The position numbers and the translations under genes are program-made. Shown here in pieces: positions 48,859-57,038 of a DNA stretch of 64,000 nt. Below the pieces are notes generated by a model that was given only the letters and a program-made list of their open reading frames with translations, did no database searches and was not told the DNA's origin. Origin of the DNA: Bradyrhizobium guangdongense (GTDB taxonomy: Bacteria > Pseudomonadota > Alphaproteobacteria > Rhizobiales > Xanthobacteraceae); assembly GCF_004114975.1 (NCBI RefSeq), contig NZ_CP030051.1, forward strand, positions 3,844,001 through 3,908,000, given 5' to 3'. Numbering within the stretch: the first letter of the stretch is position 1; each line of letters begins with the position of its first letter.

Positions 48859-49056
48859 ATGTTTGATGCCGATACCAGAGCCTTGCTGCGCAGCATTTTG
48901 GACGAGGTCTGCGGACAGATCGACCAATATCAGATCGCCACGCGAGCTCACGTCGCGGCGCAGATCCTCGCGGCCGCCGGTCGCGATGCGACGCCTGATC
49001 ATATCAGGGAAGCGGGGATCGATGCGTTGAAGAGCGCGCCCACGATGTGGCGATAA
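48859..49056 (+). CDS. Small conserved hypothetical protein
   Basis: A 65-residue protein, MFDADTRALLRSILDEVC onward, of three helices (HVAAQILAAAGRDATPDHI). No motif. Similar proteins are widespread in Bradyrhizobium. Function unknown. The start at 48859 is the one that gives the conserved-looking N terminus. Confidence 0.7.
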   Translation: MFDADTRALLRSILDEVCGQIDQYQIATRAHVAAQILAAAGRDATPDHIREAGIDALKSAPTMWR

Positions 49057-49077
49057 GCGGCAACACCACGTCGCTTG

Positions 49078-49179
49078 TCATCCGAATGCGAACCACGCGA
49101 GCACCGCGAACACCGGAATAATGGCGATGCCGAACAGCACCAGCGGCGCGGGCTCGTTTCCGGTGCGGTCGTCTCTCAT
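49078..49179 (-). CDS. 33-residue membrane peptide
   Basis: MRDDRTGNEPAPLVLFGIA then IIPVFAVLAWFAFG: a charged N terminus followed by one transmembrane helix. It is similar in style to the peptide at 42128-42208. Function unknown. Confidence 0.6.
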   Translation of the reverse strand: MRDDRTGNEPAPLVLFGIAIIPVFAVLAWFAFG

Positions 49180-49225
49180 GTCGGCTTCCTCGCGATAGCT
49201 CCGCTTCGCCCTGCGGCGCGGCGGG

Positions 49226-49402
49226 TCAGGAAATCTCTTTCGGCAGATCCCATTCCGCCTTCGGCTCGAACGGCTCCGACTTGAGCCGGCGTCGGTATTC
49301 GCGCGCCGCCGCGAGAAGGTTTTGCTTGACCTCCTCGTCGGCGGTTTGTGCGGCGAGGGCTTCGGCCCGGTCGGCCTGGTGCTCGAGGGATTCTCTCGTC
49401 AT
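49226..49402 (-). CDS. Small conserved hypothetical protein
   Basis: A 58-residue acidic helical protein, MTRESLEHQADRAEALAAQ onward, ending EWDLPKEIS. The start overlaps the stop of the DUF3072 gene (ATGA), so both are probably cotranscribed. Function unknown. Confidence 0.65.
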   Translation of the reverse strand: MTRESLEHQADRAEALAAQTADEEVKQNLLAAAREYRRRLKSEPFEPKAEWDLPKEIS

Positions 49403-49629
49403 GCACGGCCAACTCTGCGGCGGGGCGTGCGTTCCAGACCGGCTTCGTGCTTCATCTTGTCGATCAGTTCGGAAGCCTCGGCTTTCGTCAGCTTGTGCTT
49501 CAGCTTGTCCTTGGGAACAGGCTTGTGAGCCTGCTCGGCGAGGGTGGTGAGATAGGATTCCTGCGCGCCGGTCATCGGATCATCGCCGGACACCCAGTCC
49601 TTCGGATCCTTCTGCGTGTTGTCAGCCAT
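49399..49629 (-). CDS. DUF3072 family protein
   Basis: A 76-residue protein with the family signature KDPKDWVSGDDPMTGAQESY followed by LTKAEASELIDKMK. These proteins often accompany general-stress genes in rhizobia. ATG 49629 is preferred; GAGAGG is upstream. It is in an operon with 49226-49402. Confidence 0.8.
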   Translation of the reverse strand: MADNTQKDPKDWVSGDDPMTGAQESYLTTLAEQAHKPVPKDKLKHKLTKAEASELIDKMKHEAGLERTPRRRVGRA

Positions 49630-49733
49630 GACCTCTCCTTTCCTGACAAATCTGCTTTTCCGACCAACGTCGGACTCGACTCTTCGTTCCGTTTTTGTTC
49701 TCATGCGATCATCTTCACAGGACGGGGCAAACC

Positions 49734-49964
49734 ATGCCGGACCTGAACCAGCTCAGGCGCGAGATCGAGACCATGCGGGGCCAGCTCGGGCGGCAACGGA
49801 AAGACATCCTGACGCTGCAGCGGGCGGGGATCGGGACGGCTTCGGCCGAAGCGTTGCTGTCGCGGATGCACGCCGGGATCGAGACCCTCTGTGCGCAGCG
49901 AGACGCGCTGAACGGCGCGGAGCCGCCTCGCAAGGGCAGGGTGTTCGGAGGACGGAATCGGTGA
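49734..49964 (+). CDS. Coiled-coil hypothetical protein
   Basis: A 76-residue protein, MPDLNQLRREIETMRGQLG onward, a basic coiled coil through residue 60. It overlaps the next gene (GTGA). Function unknown. Confidence 0.65.
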   Translation: MPDLNQLRREIETMRGQLGRQRKDILTLQRAGIGTASAEALLSRMHAGIETLCAQRDALNGAEPPRKGRVFGGRNR

Positions 49965-50188
49965 AGGAGCCTCTCAGGTATTTCAGCGACGAGCCTGAAC
50001 TTTCGCCCTTCCTCGCGGCGCTCCACGATGTCCGGCTCAAGGCGACGCGTGAAGGATGGTGCTATGCGCACGTCCAGGCCATCATCGTTGCCATCGACCA
50101 GTACGCCGAAGCCGCAACGGGCAATCGCGATTATTTTCTGAACAAGCCGCACTCCATCGGCCGGCCGCATCGGAGCGATGTGCCTTAG
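49961..50188 (+). CDS. Hypothetical protein
   Basis: A 75-residue soluble protein starting GTG, sequence KEPLRYFSDEPELSPFLAAL onward and ending near PHSIGRPHRSDVP. Helical, with an aromatic motif (GWCYAHVQAIIVAIDQYAE). It is coupled to the previous coiled-coil gene. The pair is probably one unit of unknown role. Confidence 0.65.
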   Translation: MKEPLRYFSDEPELSPFLAALHDVRLKATREGWCYAHVQAIIVAIDQYAEAATGNRDYFLNKPHSIGRPHRSDVP

Positions 50189-50422
50189 CGTCGACCAGCG
50201 TTATATCGCCGTCATCATTGCAACAGGCGCGGACGCGCGTGCAGGTGCGCGCGCGATTACAAATCCGTAAAAGCGATTGAAACATGAGGCGCCCGAACTA
50301 TCTCTGCACCAGGCGGCAGCGTTACAAGCCGCCCTTCAACTGACCCGGCCAACAGCCCCGGACCGGGCCCTTCTTATTCCCCACGCGTTGGCCCTGCCTC
50401 ACTGGCCTCAGAGGCGCTGAAC

Positions 50423-50632
50423 ATGGCTGCCCGCACCTATCACCACGAACGCTGGTCGGACGACGACGACCGGCTGCTTCGCAGCATGTGTGAAACCGGA
50501 AAGAGCCTGACCTTGATGATCGTCAAGCTGAAGCGGCCGATCGCGTCGATCAGGTCGCGCGCCATCGAGCTCGGACTACGTCTTCCCGGCACGCGCATCG
50601 GACTGCGGCGGAAGCACAAGCCGCCGGCGTGA
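50423..50632 (+). CDS. Small Myb/SANT-like helix-turn-helix protein, hypothetical
   Basis: A 69-residue basic protein, MAARTYHHERWSDDDDRLLR onward. WSDDDDRLLRSMCETGKSLT resembles the start of a SANT/Myb-like fold, followed by a second helix (IVKLKRPIASIRSRAIELG). It may bind DNA. Found widely in Bradyrhizobium-type genomes. Function unknown. Confidence 0.65.
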   Translation: MAARTYHHERWSDDDDRLLRSMCETGKSLTLMIVKLKRPIASIRSRAIELGLRLPGTRIGLRRKHKPPA

Positions 50633-50688
50633 TCGGTCCCCAACTCGCGCCAGTGTCGCCGCGCGGCAAAAACAGCTCGCCAAGCAAA

Positions 50689-50711
50689 GAGGCCGCCAAC
50701 GCGGCGGCCTC
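50689..50711. terminator. Bidirectional hairpin terminator
   Basis: GAGGCCGCC, loop AACGC, GGCGGCCTC; 9-bp perfect stem between convergent genes 50423-50632 and 50744-50971. Short A/T tracts flank it. Confidence 0.65.
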
Positions 50712-50743
50712 CAATTGTCGTGGCGATGCCAGAAAGAACGACA

Positions 50744-50971
50744 TCACAGCGGCGGCAGGCCCGGTCCCGACCCCGGACCGAACGGACCGGGAAAACAGCC
50801 CGGACCCCGCAAGCCGCCGGCGATGACGCCGCCGACCCACTCGACGGCATGGACGATGGCGTTGCCGATGGCGCGGAAGGCATCGCCCAGCCAGTTGCCG
50901 CCGACAATCGACTCGAGCTCGGCATCCGTCAGCTCGATCATTCCCTCACGTGCGTGATCACTGTTCTGCAT
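50744..50971 (-). CDS. Double-glycine-leader peptide, bacteriocin-like
   Basis: A 75-residue precursor. Residues 1-25 end ELTDAELESIVGG, matching the leader consensus ELTxxELxxIxGG. The predicted mature peptide (50 residues) has an amphipathic helix NWLGDAFRAIGNAIVHAVEW, small-residue motifs (GxxxG-like VGGVIAGG) common in two-peptide bacteriocins, then a Gly/Pro-rich tail with one Cys. GGAGAG precedes the ATG. No transporter is near, and 51253-51417 is a possible, unproven immunity gene. Confidence 0.72.
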   Translation of the reverse strand: MQNSDHAREGMIELTDAELESIVGGNWLGDAFRAIGNAIVHAVEWVGGVIAGGLRGPGCFPGPFGPGSGPGLPPL

Positions 50972-51165
50972 GGTTCTCTCCTGATGAGATCGGGCGGCGG
51001 ACCATTCCGCCGTCGACGGGGAGCGCTCTCCCCTTGCACCTGTGATCGCAGGAGTACGTCGAATGAGGGCTGGCCTGCTGTGACCGTCGTCACAAAGCAA
51101 ATGGCCGGGTCCGAACCCGATCGAGGCTCGCGGCGACCAACGGTTGAAAACAGGGGTCCTTCGCC

Positions 51166-51246
51166 GTGAGCTGGTTCAAAAGATATCTGGTGGGCGGCAC
51201 GACCGGCGAGGCGGTACACGGCATGATCTCAGGCAAGGCGGAGTGA
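51166..51246 (+). CDS. 26-residue peptide, doubtful
   Basis: GTG start; MSWFKRYLVGGTTGEAVHG then MISGKAE. It starts 194 nt after the start of the divergent double-glycine peptide gene, and its stop is 6 nt before the next gene. The internal Gly-Gly could be coincidental. Confidence 0.35.
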   Translation: MSWFKRYLVGGTTGEAVHGMISGKAE

Positions 51247-51252
51247 GCGGCC

Positions 51253-51417
51253 ATGCTCGACGCCTTGCTCGGCTTCGTCTTCGAACTGGTCCTCAATCTG
51301 GTCGGGACCGCCATCGTCAAACTGTTCGGCGTGGACAACGCCGCTGAAGTTGCGAGCGTCATCATCGGCTTCGGCATTCTCGCGATCGGCTTCGCCGTCG
51401 CCGTGTGGGGGCATTGA
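51253..51417 (+). CDS. Small two-helix membrane protein
   Basis: A 54-residue protein, MLDALLGFVFELVLNLVGT onward, with two hydrophobic segments joined by a short charged loop (LFGVDNAAEVA). It is divergent from the double-glycine peptide. Small membrane proteins near bacteriocin genes may confer immunity, but that is only inference here. Confidence 0.6.
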   Translation: MLDALLGFVFELVLNLVGTAIVKLFGVDNAAEVASVIIGFGILAIGFAVAVWGH

Positions 51418-51462
51418 AGAGCGACCGCCAGCGACGATCGCTCGCTGTCGCGCGCTTGCCGG

Positions 51463-51786
51463 TTAGGCCGCGATCCGCTGCTCGGCCGGCGCCGTCAGAT
51501 ACTTCAGCACTTCGGCATGCTCGAGATCTGGAACCGCGATCGCCGTGTGGCTGTAGGTCGCGTGGCTGCGCGACTTTGCGATTCCGTCCAGGATCTCTTT
51601 GCCCTTGATGACGTGCAGGCCCATGCCGTCTCCGGACGGGAAGATCGCCAGCACGACATCGTAGGCCGCGATGACGGTTTTGAGGGCCGCGGCCTTGTCT
51701 TCGGCGACATCGACAAATACGCGAACATCGGCTGCGAGTTCACGCAGCTCGTCAAAATTCAGCACTTTTTGGGTACTCCAACGCAA
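51463..51786 (-). CDS. Conserved hypothetical protein
   Basis: A 107-residue soluble alpha/beta protein (VLNFDELRELAADVRVFVDV then AEDKAAALKTVIAAYDVVLA). It may resemble a small STAS or DUF fold, but no motif is certain. It is conserved-looking. Function unknown. Confidence 0.65.
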   Translation of the reverse strand: MRWSTQKVLNFDELRELAADVRVFVDVAEDKAAALKTVIAAYDVVLAIFPSGDGMGLHVIKGKEILDGIAKSRSHATYSHTAIAVPDLEHAEVLKYLTAPAEQRIAA

Positions 51787-51911
51787 CAGGACTGCAGGGA
51801 GAGTGGCGGCGTTGGGTTACCAGAGTCTGAACAACATCGATCGAGATGAAAGTTTCACGATGAGGTGACGCCTCATGTGGAAAACTCCGGCTGCGGAACA
51901 GGCCGGCCCTG

Positions 51912-53468
51912 TCAGCACGCCAGGTCGGCTCGCCACCGCATCGGCAGGACGCCGTTTTCCCTGAAGCTGCCGAGGAAGCGGAAGCGCCTCGCGTGCGGAT
52001 TGGGCCGGGCTTCGATGCTGTTTCCGAGGATCTGCACGACGTCGCTCTCGTCATAGGCCGGCCAGGGCGGCAGGCCCGATCCATTGGGGTCGCCTGATCG
52101 CGCGAAGTTCACCCAATAGCGCATCATGCTCCGCGCCAGCGCGCGGTCGGCCTCATCAGGCGGCGCAGCGCAGCCGATCACGCGCTGCGGCGTCAGTGTG
52201 CCGAAGACGAAGGGGATCTCGGTCACGTGCGAGGCGATCGGTGTGTAGGGCGAGGTGTGGACGAAGTGGTAGCCGTAGACCGGCGCGCGCGTGCGGCTGC
52301 GATGCAGACTCAGCGCCTGCCAGCACTGCTCGCCGATCACCATGTCGCCGGCGAGCGCGGCGGCGGACGCGTTGGCCTGCGCGTCGGTGTCGGCGGGATA
52401 GAGCTTGAGAAACTCCGCCAGCCGGTCCGTGCCGAACAGCGCTTCGGCCGCCGCGCGAAACGCCTGCGCCTCATGATGGGGAAGCGCTTGCGACATGAAG
52501 GGGAATTCTTCCGCGCCGTTCCAGCCCGCAAGCAGAGGGATGTGCATCTGCTCGCCGCGCAGAAAGCGGCGCGCGGGCGCGTTCGGCACCAGATGATGAT
52601 CGATGCTGGGCGAGAACGCCTGCGTGACGTGATCGCGCGCAAAATTCCAGAGTGCGGCTGCATTCAACTGTTCGGCCGGCATGCTGCGCAGGGCTGCGAT
52701 CGACGCACCGCCCTGCCGCCGCGCAAAGGCGAGGCCACGCGCGCGGGCTTCGTCATAGGTTTGCAGCGGCCCATGCCTGCCATCCCAGAACGCGCCGCTC
52801 TGGGCGATGGCCTTGTGGAACAGCCCGCGCGCGAGCGGCGATGCCATCAAGAGGCCGACGGCCATGGCGCCGGCGGATTCACCGAACAGGGTGACGTTGT
52901 CGGGGTCACCGCCGAACGCGGCGATATTGGCCTTCACCCAGCGCAGCGCCGCGAGCTGGTCCTGCAAGCCGTAATTGCCCGATGGCGCGTCCGCGTCGAG
53001 CTCGGGATGGGCGAGGAAGCCGAAGATGCCGAGGCGGTAATTGAAGCTGACCACGACGACGCCCTGCGCCGCCAGCAGGCGGCCGTCGGTGGCGGGATTG
53101 GCCGACGAGCCGAATTGAAAGCCGCCGCCGTGGATCCAGGCCATCACCGGACGCTTCTCGTCGGCGTGTTGCGCTGATGTCCACACATTGAGCGTGAGGC
53201 AATCCTCGGCGCGCGGTCCCGGGCGGGAGTCGTTTTCGAGCGAGGACAGACTTGCAGCGCCAAAGGCGAGCGCATCGCGCACCCCGCGCCACGGCTCTGG
53301 TGGCTGCGGCGCGCGCCAGCGCAGCGGGCCGACCGGAGGGGCGGCGTAGGGGATACCCTTGAATGCGAGCACGCCGGTCTCGTCGCGCGGCTGGCCGCGC
53401 ACCTCGCCGGCTTGCGTGCGGATGGTTCGGCCCAGCCGGCCTATGTGTGAGCTTATCGAGCCATGCAC
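51912..53468 (-). CDS. Carboxylesterase, type B
   Basis: A 518-residue alpha/beta hydrolase of the carboxylesterase/acetylcholinesterase family. The N-terminal signature is EDCLTLNVWT; the oxyanion hole is WIHGGGFQFGSS, and the nucleophile elbow is LFGESAGAMAVG. The catalytic Glu is probably in the middle region and the His in YGYHFVHTS. Start GTG 53468 is preferred because AGGGAG precedes it. It is controlled most likely by the divergent AraC-type regulator with 94 bp between starts. Confidence 0.9.
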   Translation of the reverse strand: MHGSISSHIGRLGRTIRTQAGEVRGQPRDETGVLAFKGIPYAAPPVGPLRWRAPQPPEPWRGVRDALAFGAASLSSLENDSRPGPRAEDCLTLNVWTSAQHADEKRPVMAWIHGGGFQFGSSANPATDGRLLAAQGVVVVSFNYRLGIFGFLAHPELDADAPSGNYGLQDQLAALRWVKANIAAFGGDPDNVTLFGESAGAMAVGLLMASPLARGLFHKAIAQSGAFWDGRHGPLQTYDEARARGLAFARRQGGASIAALRSMPAEQLNAAALWNFARDHVTQAFSPSIDHHLVPNAPARRFLRGEQMHIPLLAGWNGAEEFPFMSQALPHHEAQAFRAAAEALFGTDRLAEFLKLYPADTDAQANASAAALAGDMVIGEQCWQALSLHRSRTRAPVYGYHFVHTSPYTPIASHVTEIPFVFGTLTPQRVIGCAAPPDEADRALARSMMRYWVNFARSGDPNGSGLPPWPAYDESDVVQILGNSIEARPNPHARRFRFLGSFRENGVLPMRWRADLAC

Positions 53469-53562
53469 GGTCGCTTCTCCCTGGGTGCGGCGAGCCCAAA
53501 AATATCGACTTTGCACTTGGATGAATTTGCATATAATCTCAACCGATAGCTAAAAACGGTCA

Positions 53563-54357
53563 ATGATCAGGCAAAAGCTCCGCTATCCCTGGGTTGATCT
53601 GGATGTGGACGACCGGTCCGCGCCCGTCATTGCCGTGCGCGTCGATGCCGACGGGACGAAGGAGGAGGTGCCCGAGCACAGCCATCGCAAGGGACAGCTC
53701 GTCATGTCGCTTGGAGGCGGCGTGACGTGTCGCATTCCCAGCGGCTTGTGGATGGTGCCGCCGCATTGCGCGGTCTGGATTCCGAGCCGCATGCCGCACA
53801 GCAACCGCGCCACTGCGAATGCGCGGCTGTTCTTCGTCTATGTCGAGGCGGAGCTGGTCGATCTGCCGGATCGCTGCTGCACCATCTCGATCTCGCCGCT
53901 GCTGCGCGAATTGATCGTCGAGTTGTCCGACGGCACGCAGCATGACGAGGCGAGGCGGCAACGCCTGATCGGCGTGCTGCTCGGCGAGTTGCCGCGCATG
54001 CCCGTGCAGCAATTGCATCTGCCGCTGTCGCGCGAGCCGCGCTTGAAGCGTATTGCTGCAAGCCTTGCGGACAATCCCGCGGACCGCCGCACGCTGGCGC
54101 AATGGGCCGATCACGTCGCGCTCAGCGAAAGCAGCCTTGCACGTCTGATCGCGAAAGAGACCGGGCTGACCTTCGGGCGCTGGCGTCAGCAATTGCATCT
54201 GATCGTTGCGATCCGCGAGCTCGCATCGGGCGCCAGCGTGCAGCAGGTCTCCGCCGAACTCGGCTATGAATCGGTCACGGCCTTCATCACGATGTTCAGG
54301 AAGGCGCTGGGAAAACCGCCGGCCAGATATCTCGCCGGTATGGCCCAGGAGAAATAG
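53563..54357 (+). CDS. AraC-family transcriptional regulator
   Basis: A 264-residue protein. The N-terminal cupin-like ligand domain has VPEHSHRKGQLVMSLGGG and IPSRMPHSN. The C-terminal pair of helix-turn-helix motifs is at ~160-255: TLAQWADHVALSESSLARLI, then QQVSAELGYESVTAFITMFRK. It is divergent from the carboxylesterase and is likely to regulate it. The ligand is unknown. Confidence 0.9.
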   Translation: MIRQKLRYPWVDLDVDDRSAPVIAVRVDADGTKEEVPEHSHRKGQLVMSLGGGVTCRIPSGLWMVPPHCAVWIPSRMPHSNRATANARLFFVYVEAELVDLPDRCCTISISPLLRELIVELSDGTQHDEARRQRLIGVLLGELPRMPVQQLHLPLSREPRLKRIAASLADNPADRRTLAQWADHVALSESSLARLIAKETGLTFGRWRQQLHLIVAIRELASGASVQQVSAELGYESVTAFITMFRKALGKPPARYLAGMAQEK

Positions 54358-54534
54358 CCGAACCTGACGGAACTCGCGTCGAACTGCTGCTTGCGTTTTC
54401 GGCCTCAATGGGTTCTAAGCCCGGCTGCTTCATGGCCACCGGCCTGAACCGACGCGCAGCCCACGTAGTTTTACCGCTTGCCGGACAAAGCTACACCACG
54501 GCTCGCGCGCACCCAATTCAGAGGAAGTCCAGAC

Positions 54535-54831
54535 ATGGCGAAGATGACCAAGACCCAATTGATTGATGCAATTGCGGAAGGCACGCAGCTTGCGAAGAAC
54601 GACGTGAAGTCGGTCATCGAGTACATGGCGACGGTCGGTTACAAGGAGCTCAACGAGTCCGGCGAGTTCGTCATTCCCGGCTTCGTGAAGATGTCGGTGG
54701 TCAACAAGCCCGCGACCGAAGCCCGCATGGGCATCAATCCCTTCACCAAGGAGCCGATGCAGTTCGCGGCGAAGCCGGCGAGCAAGTCGGTGAAGGCCTC
54801 GCCGCTGAAGGTGGCCAAAGACGCCGTCTGA
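54535..54831 (+). CDS. HU-family DNA-binding protein
   Basis: A 98-residue histone-like protein. It starts MAKMTKTQLIDAIAEGTQLA; the DNA-binding arm region is atypical, with VIPGFVKMSVVNKPATEAR and GINPFTKEPMQFAAKPASK in place of GRNP-TGE, as in a divergent alphaproteobacterial HU-like subfamily. ATG 54535 is chosen as the start after GAGGAAG. A terminator follows directly. Confidence 0.88.
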   Translation: MAKMTKTQLIDAIAEGTQLAKNDVKSVIEYMATVGYKELNESGEFVIPGFVKMSVVNKPATEARMGINPFTKEPMQFAAKPASKSVKASPLKVAKDAV

Positions 54832-54870
54832 TACGGCCCTGGCGCGCGGCCTGTGCGATCTCCCAAAAGA

Positions 54871-54900
54871 AAAACCCCGCGCTTGCGCACGGGGCTCTCT
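54871..54900 (+). terminator. Intrinsic terminator of the HU gene
   Basis: CCCCG and CGGGG form the stem base with a short inner GC pair and TTGC loop, preceded by an A-tract and followed by CTCTCTT. Confidence 0.75.
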
Positions 54901-54913
54901 TGCCGACGGCGAT

Positions 54914-55042
54914 GGGATTTCAGCGCCTCTCCGTCGGCGATGACTTTAACGTAAGGTTGAAAATCCAAAAAGCAACAGCGCCGCGGTGACGGAATATGTT
55001 CGTCCCCGCGGCGCCGCCGTATTGACTGGGCGCTGAAATCCC
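54914..55042. ncRNA. Candidate structured RNA or regulatory hairpin region
   Basis: Two nested inverted repeats. The outer 14-mer GGGATTTCAGCGCC (54914-54927) pairs with 55029-55042. The inner GCGCCGCGG (54978-54986) pairs perfectly with CCGCGGCGC (55006-55014) around a short loop. It lies just after the HU terminator, in an otherwise empty 330-bp region. It could be a small RNA, a repeat element or a mobile-element remnant; no promoter is assigned. Confidence 0.45.
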
Positions 55043-55166
55043 CCAGCTTCCATGGGTCTGCGGCGCGCCGAAAAGGTTCAACGCGACATGCACGGGAAAT
55101 CCGGTGCGGGGGCTGGACTTTTTGTTCTCATTTTGTTCTAGTGAGTCATCCGCTTGGAGGTGACTC

Positions 55167-55307
55167 ATGACGATCGAGAAACAACGCGAAGTGATCCGGC
55201 TCTGGAATCAACTCCGGAAGGTCGAGGGCCCGGCCGCAGAAGAGCTCCGCATCCAGATCCTGGAATGCTTTTCAGAGAAGGGCAACGCCAAGCGCGCCGC
55301 GGCTTGA
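55167..55307 (+). CDS. Small hypothetical protein
   Basis: A 46-residue charged helical protein, MTIEKQREVIRLWNQLRKV onward, ending CFSEKGNAKRAAA. GGAGGTGACTC is an excellent ribosome-binding site. Function unknown. Confidence 0.65.
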   Translation: MTIEKQREVIRLWNQLRKVEGPAAEELRIQILECFSEKGNAKRAAA

Positions 55308-55539
55308 GCGCCTTCGGCGCGCGACGGTGCAGGCGTTGCGGCGCGCCTTCCAGCGATGGCGCGACGTGATGGTCGCTTGCGGCATCCCGACACTCATTCG
55401 CACGCAAACGATTTGTTAAGACGTGCTGCGCGTTGATTTCGCCGATTCCGATTCGTTCTTTGCGAACGAAACGGAGGCAAAGCTGGAACACACGAAGGCA
55501 GGAGCGAACAAGCCGAGGGAGCCGAGCCGCGCAAGAGAC

Positions 55540-55665
55540 TTAACGTTGGCCGTCGGAGACTTCGTCGTCGATGGACTCCCGAGGGCATGCGACGCCGCTG
55601 CTTGCGAGCGCCACGAAGCCGGCATAGCCGGACAGGTTTAGCAAGACTTCGAGCCAGGCGGGCAT
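55540..55665 (-). CDS. Small hypothetical protein
   Basis: A 41-residue protein, MPAWLEVLLNLSGYAGFVAL onward, with a hydrophobic N-terminal helix and an acidic tail (ESIDDEVSDGQR). AGAGG precedes the ATG. Possibly a membrane-associated peptide. Function unknown. Confidence 0.5.
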   Translation of the reverse strand: MPAWLEVLLNLSGYAGFVALASSGVACPRESIDDEVSDGQR

Positions 55666-55737
55666 GACAAGCCTCTTCGCACGGAAAAGTAGCAACGCGC
55701 GCGAGAGATGCTTGTTCCCTTCGGAACAGGATCGCGC

Positions 55738-55968
55738 TCAAAGCGGCGAGGTGGGATCGAGCCGCCGGCCCAGCGCCGCAACCGATTCCGTCGAGGGCGA
55801 ATCCTTGAGGAACTCGGCGATGGCGCGCGCGAGTTCGCCGTCACTCATTGGAGTGGGCGGCGGGCGCAACGCACCGACGCCGAAACTGCGGACGATCTCG
55901 TTGTAATGCTGGGCGTTCTTCTTGGGAACAAGCTTGCGGATGCGGGCCAGTAAAGCGGATATCGGCAC
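55738..55968 (-). CDS. Small hypothetical protein
   Basis: A 76-residue helical protein starting GTG 55968 after GGAGGAAAG: PISALLARIRKLVPKKNAQH onward. A second helix PMSDGELARAIAEFLKDSPS follows. No motif. Longer upstream frames lack coding character. Function unknown. Confidence 0.6.
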   Translation of the reverse strand: MPISALLARIRKLVPKKNAQHYNEIVRSFGVGALRPPPTPMSDGELARAIAEFLKDSPSTESVAALGRRLDPTSPL

Positions 55969-56247
55969 TCTTTCCTCCTCGATCTCCGCCCCTTGGCAGC
56001 AATGCAAGCCCGCTGCCAATTTTGTCGCTCGAAAACTGAAAACCCCGCCAGCACCGCGGAGATGCTGACGGGGCTTCGCGCTGTCGCCTCGAGCCGGATG
56101 GCGGAGGTGACCGCACTTGCCAATCCAATCCGCGGTTCCGGGCTTTGTTCCTTCCGCGGCGAGATTCTTTCTGCGGCGCAGGTTCCAGGAGACGAGAACC
56201 ATTGCGGAGGGGCTGCGTTGTCTCCGCAGGATGCGAAGGAGGAGATC

Positions 56248-56532
56248 ATGAGGAAGACACTCGCAGTTCTGGCCACCGTCGCGGCCGTCGGCGCCACCGC
56301 TGTCGCGGCGCCCGCACCTGCGCAGGCGCGCGGGATCGGTCCGGGCTTGGCGTTCGGTCTCGCCGCCGGCGCGATCACGGCGGGCGCAGTCGCTGCGTCC
56401 CATCCGTACGGCTATTACGGTCCGGGCTACGGCTACTACGGCGGCCCGGCCTATTATGATTACGGACCTGGCCCGTACGCCTATTATGGTGGACCCTATT
56501 ATCGGCACCACCATTACTATCGGCGCTGGTAA
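56248..56532 (+). CDS. Gly/Tyr-rich secreted protein
   Basis: A 94-residue precursor. MRKTLAVLATVAAVGATAVA then AAPAPAQA is a signal peptide. The mature C-terminal half is a run of Tyr-Gly-Pro motifs (GYYGPGYGYYGGPAYYDY) ending in YYRHHHYYRRW. Such low-complexity exported proteins occur repeatedly in Bradyrhizobium. AGGAGG precedes the ATG, and a strong terminator follows. Confidence 0.78.
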   Translation: MRKTLAVLATVAAVGATAVAAPAPAQARGIGPGLAFGLAAGAITAGAVAASHPYGYYGPGYGYYGGPAYYDYGPGPYAYYGGPYYRHHHYYRRW

Positions 56533-56550
56533 CAGCCGACGAATCGAAAA

Positions 56551-56578
56551 GCCCGGAGCGATGCTCCGGGCATTTTTT
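56551..56578 (+). terminator. Strong intrinsic terminator
   Basis: GCCCGGAGC, loop GAT, GCTCCGGGC, then ATTTTTT. Ends the Gly/Tyr-rich protein transcript. Confidence 0.88.
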
Positions 56579-56605
56579 CGTGCGCACGAATGTCGGTGCG
56601 GTGTC

Positions 56606-56770
56606 TTACGGCCAGAGCGACGGCCGTTCCACCTTGCGTGCGTTCTCGAGCGTCGAGACGAAGTACTCTTCGCGCTCGCGCTTGAATTTTTCCTGCGTGG
56701 CACGGAAGGCGGCGACACGCGCGGCGATCTCTTCACGTTCGCGGATTTTGCGTTGTTCGTCTTCGGTCAT
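56606..56770 (-). CDS. Small charged helical protein
   Basis: A 54-residue protein, MTEDEQRKIREREEIAARVA onward, almost wholly a charged helix, ending RPSLWP. Similar proteins are seen across Bradyrhizobium. Function unknown. Between 56771 and 57038 nothing else is coded. Confidence 0.6.
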   Translation of the reverse strand: MTEDEQRKIREREEIAARVAAFRATQEKFKREREEYFVSTLENARKVERPSLWP

Positions 56771-57038
56771 GTCAAATCCCCACTACACCTGAGTATTCTT
56801 GCTCTTCTGAACTCAAGCACTGCCGCCGCAATCACGTTGAGTCGCGTCAACACATGCATTGGCGCTTCTGATTGGGGCGTCAATGGGGAGGAGGCATTGC
56901 AGGATTGTGATATGCGAGGGGGGAAAAAATTGCCGCCCATTGTCGGATGCGACTTGCACGGCGGTGGATAAGAGCGTCAACAATCTTGTCGCTTGAATCT
57001 GGTGCAGCTGGCGCGACATTGAATCGGGGAGGCGGCGC

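Noticed and set aside
50284..50343. 19-residue basic peptide frame
   Set aside because: Too short, with no ribosome site or overlap that would support translation.
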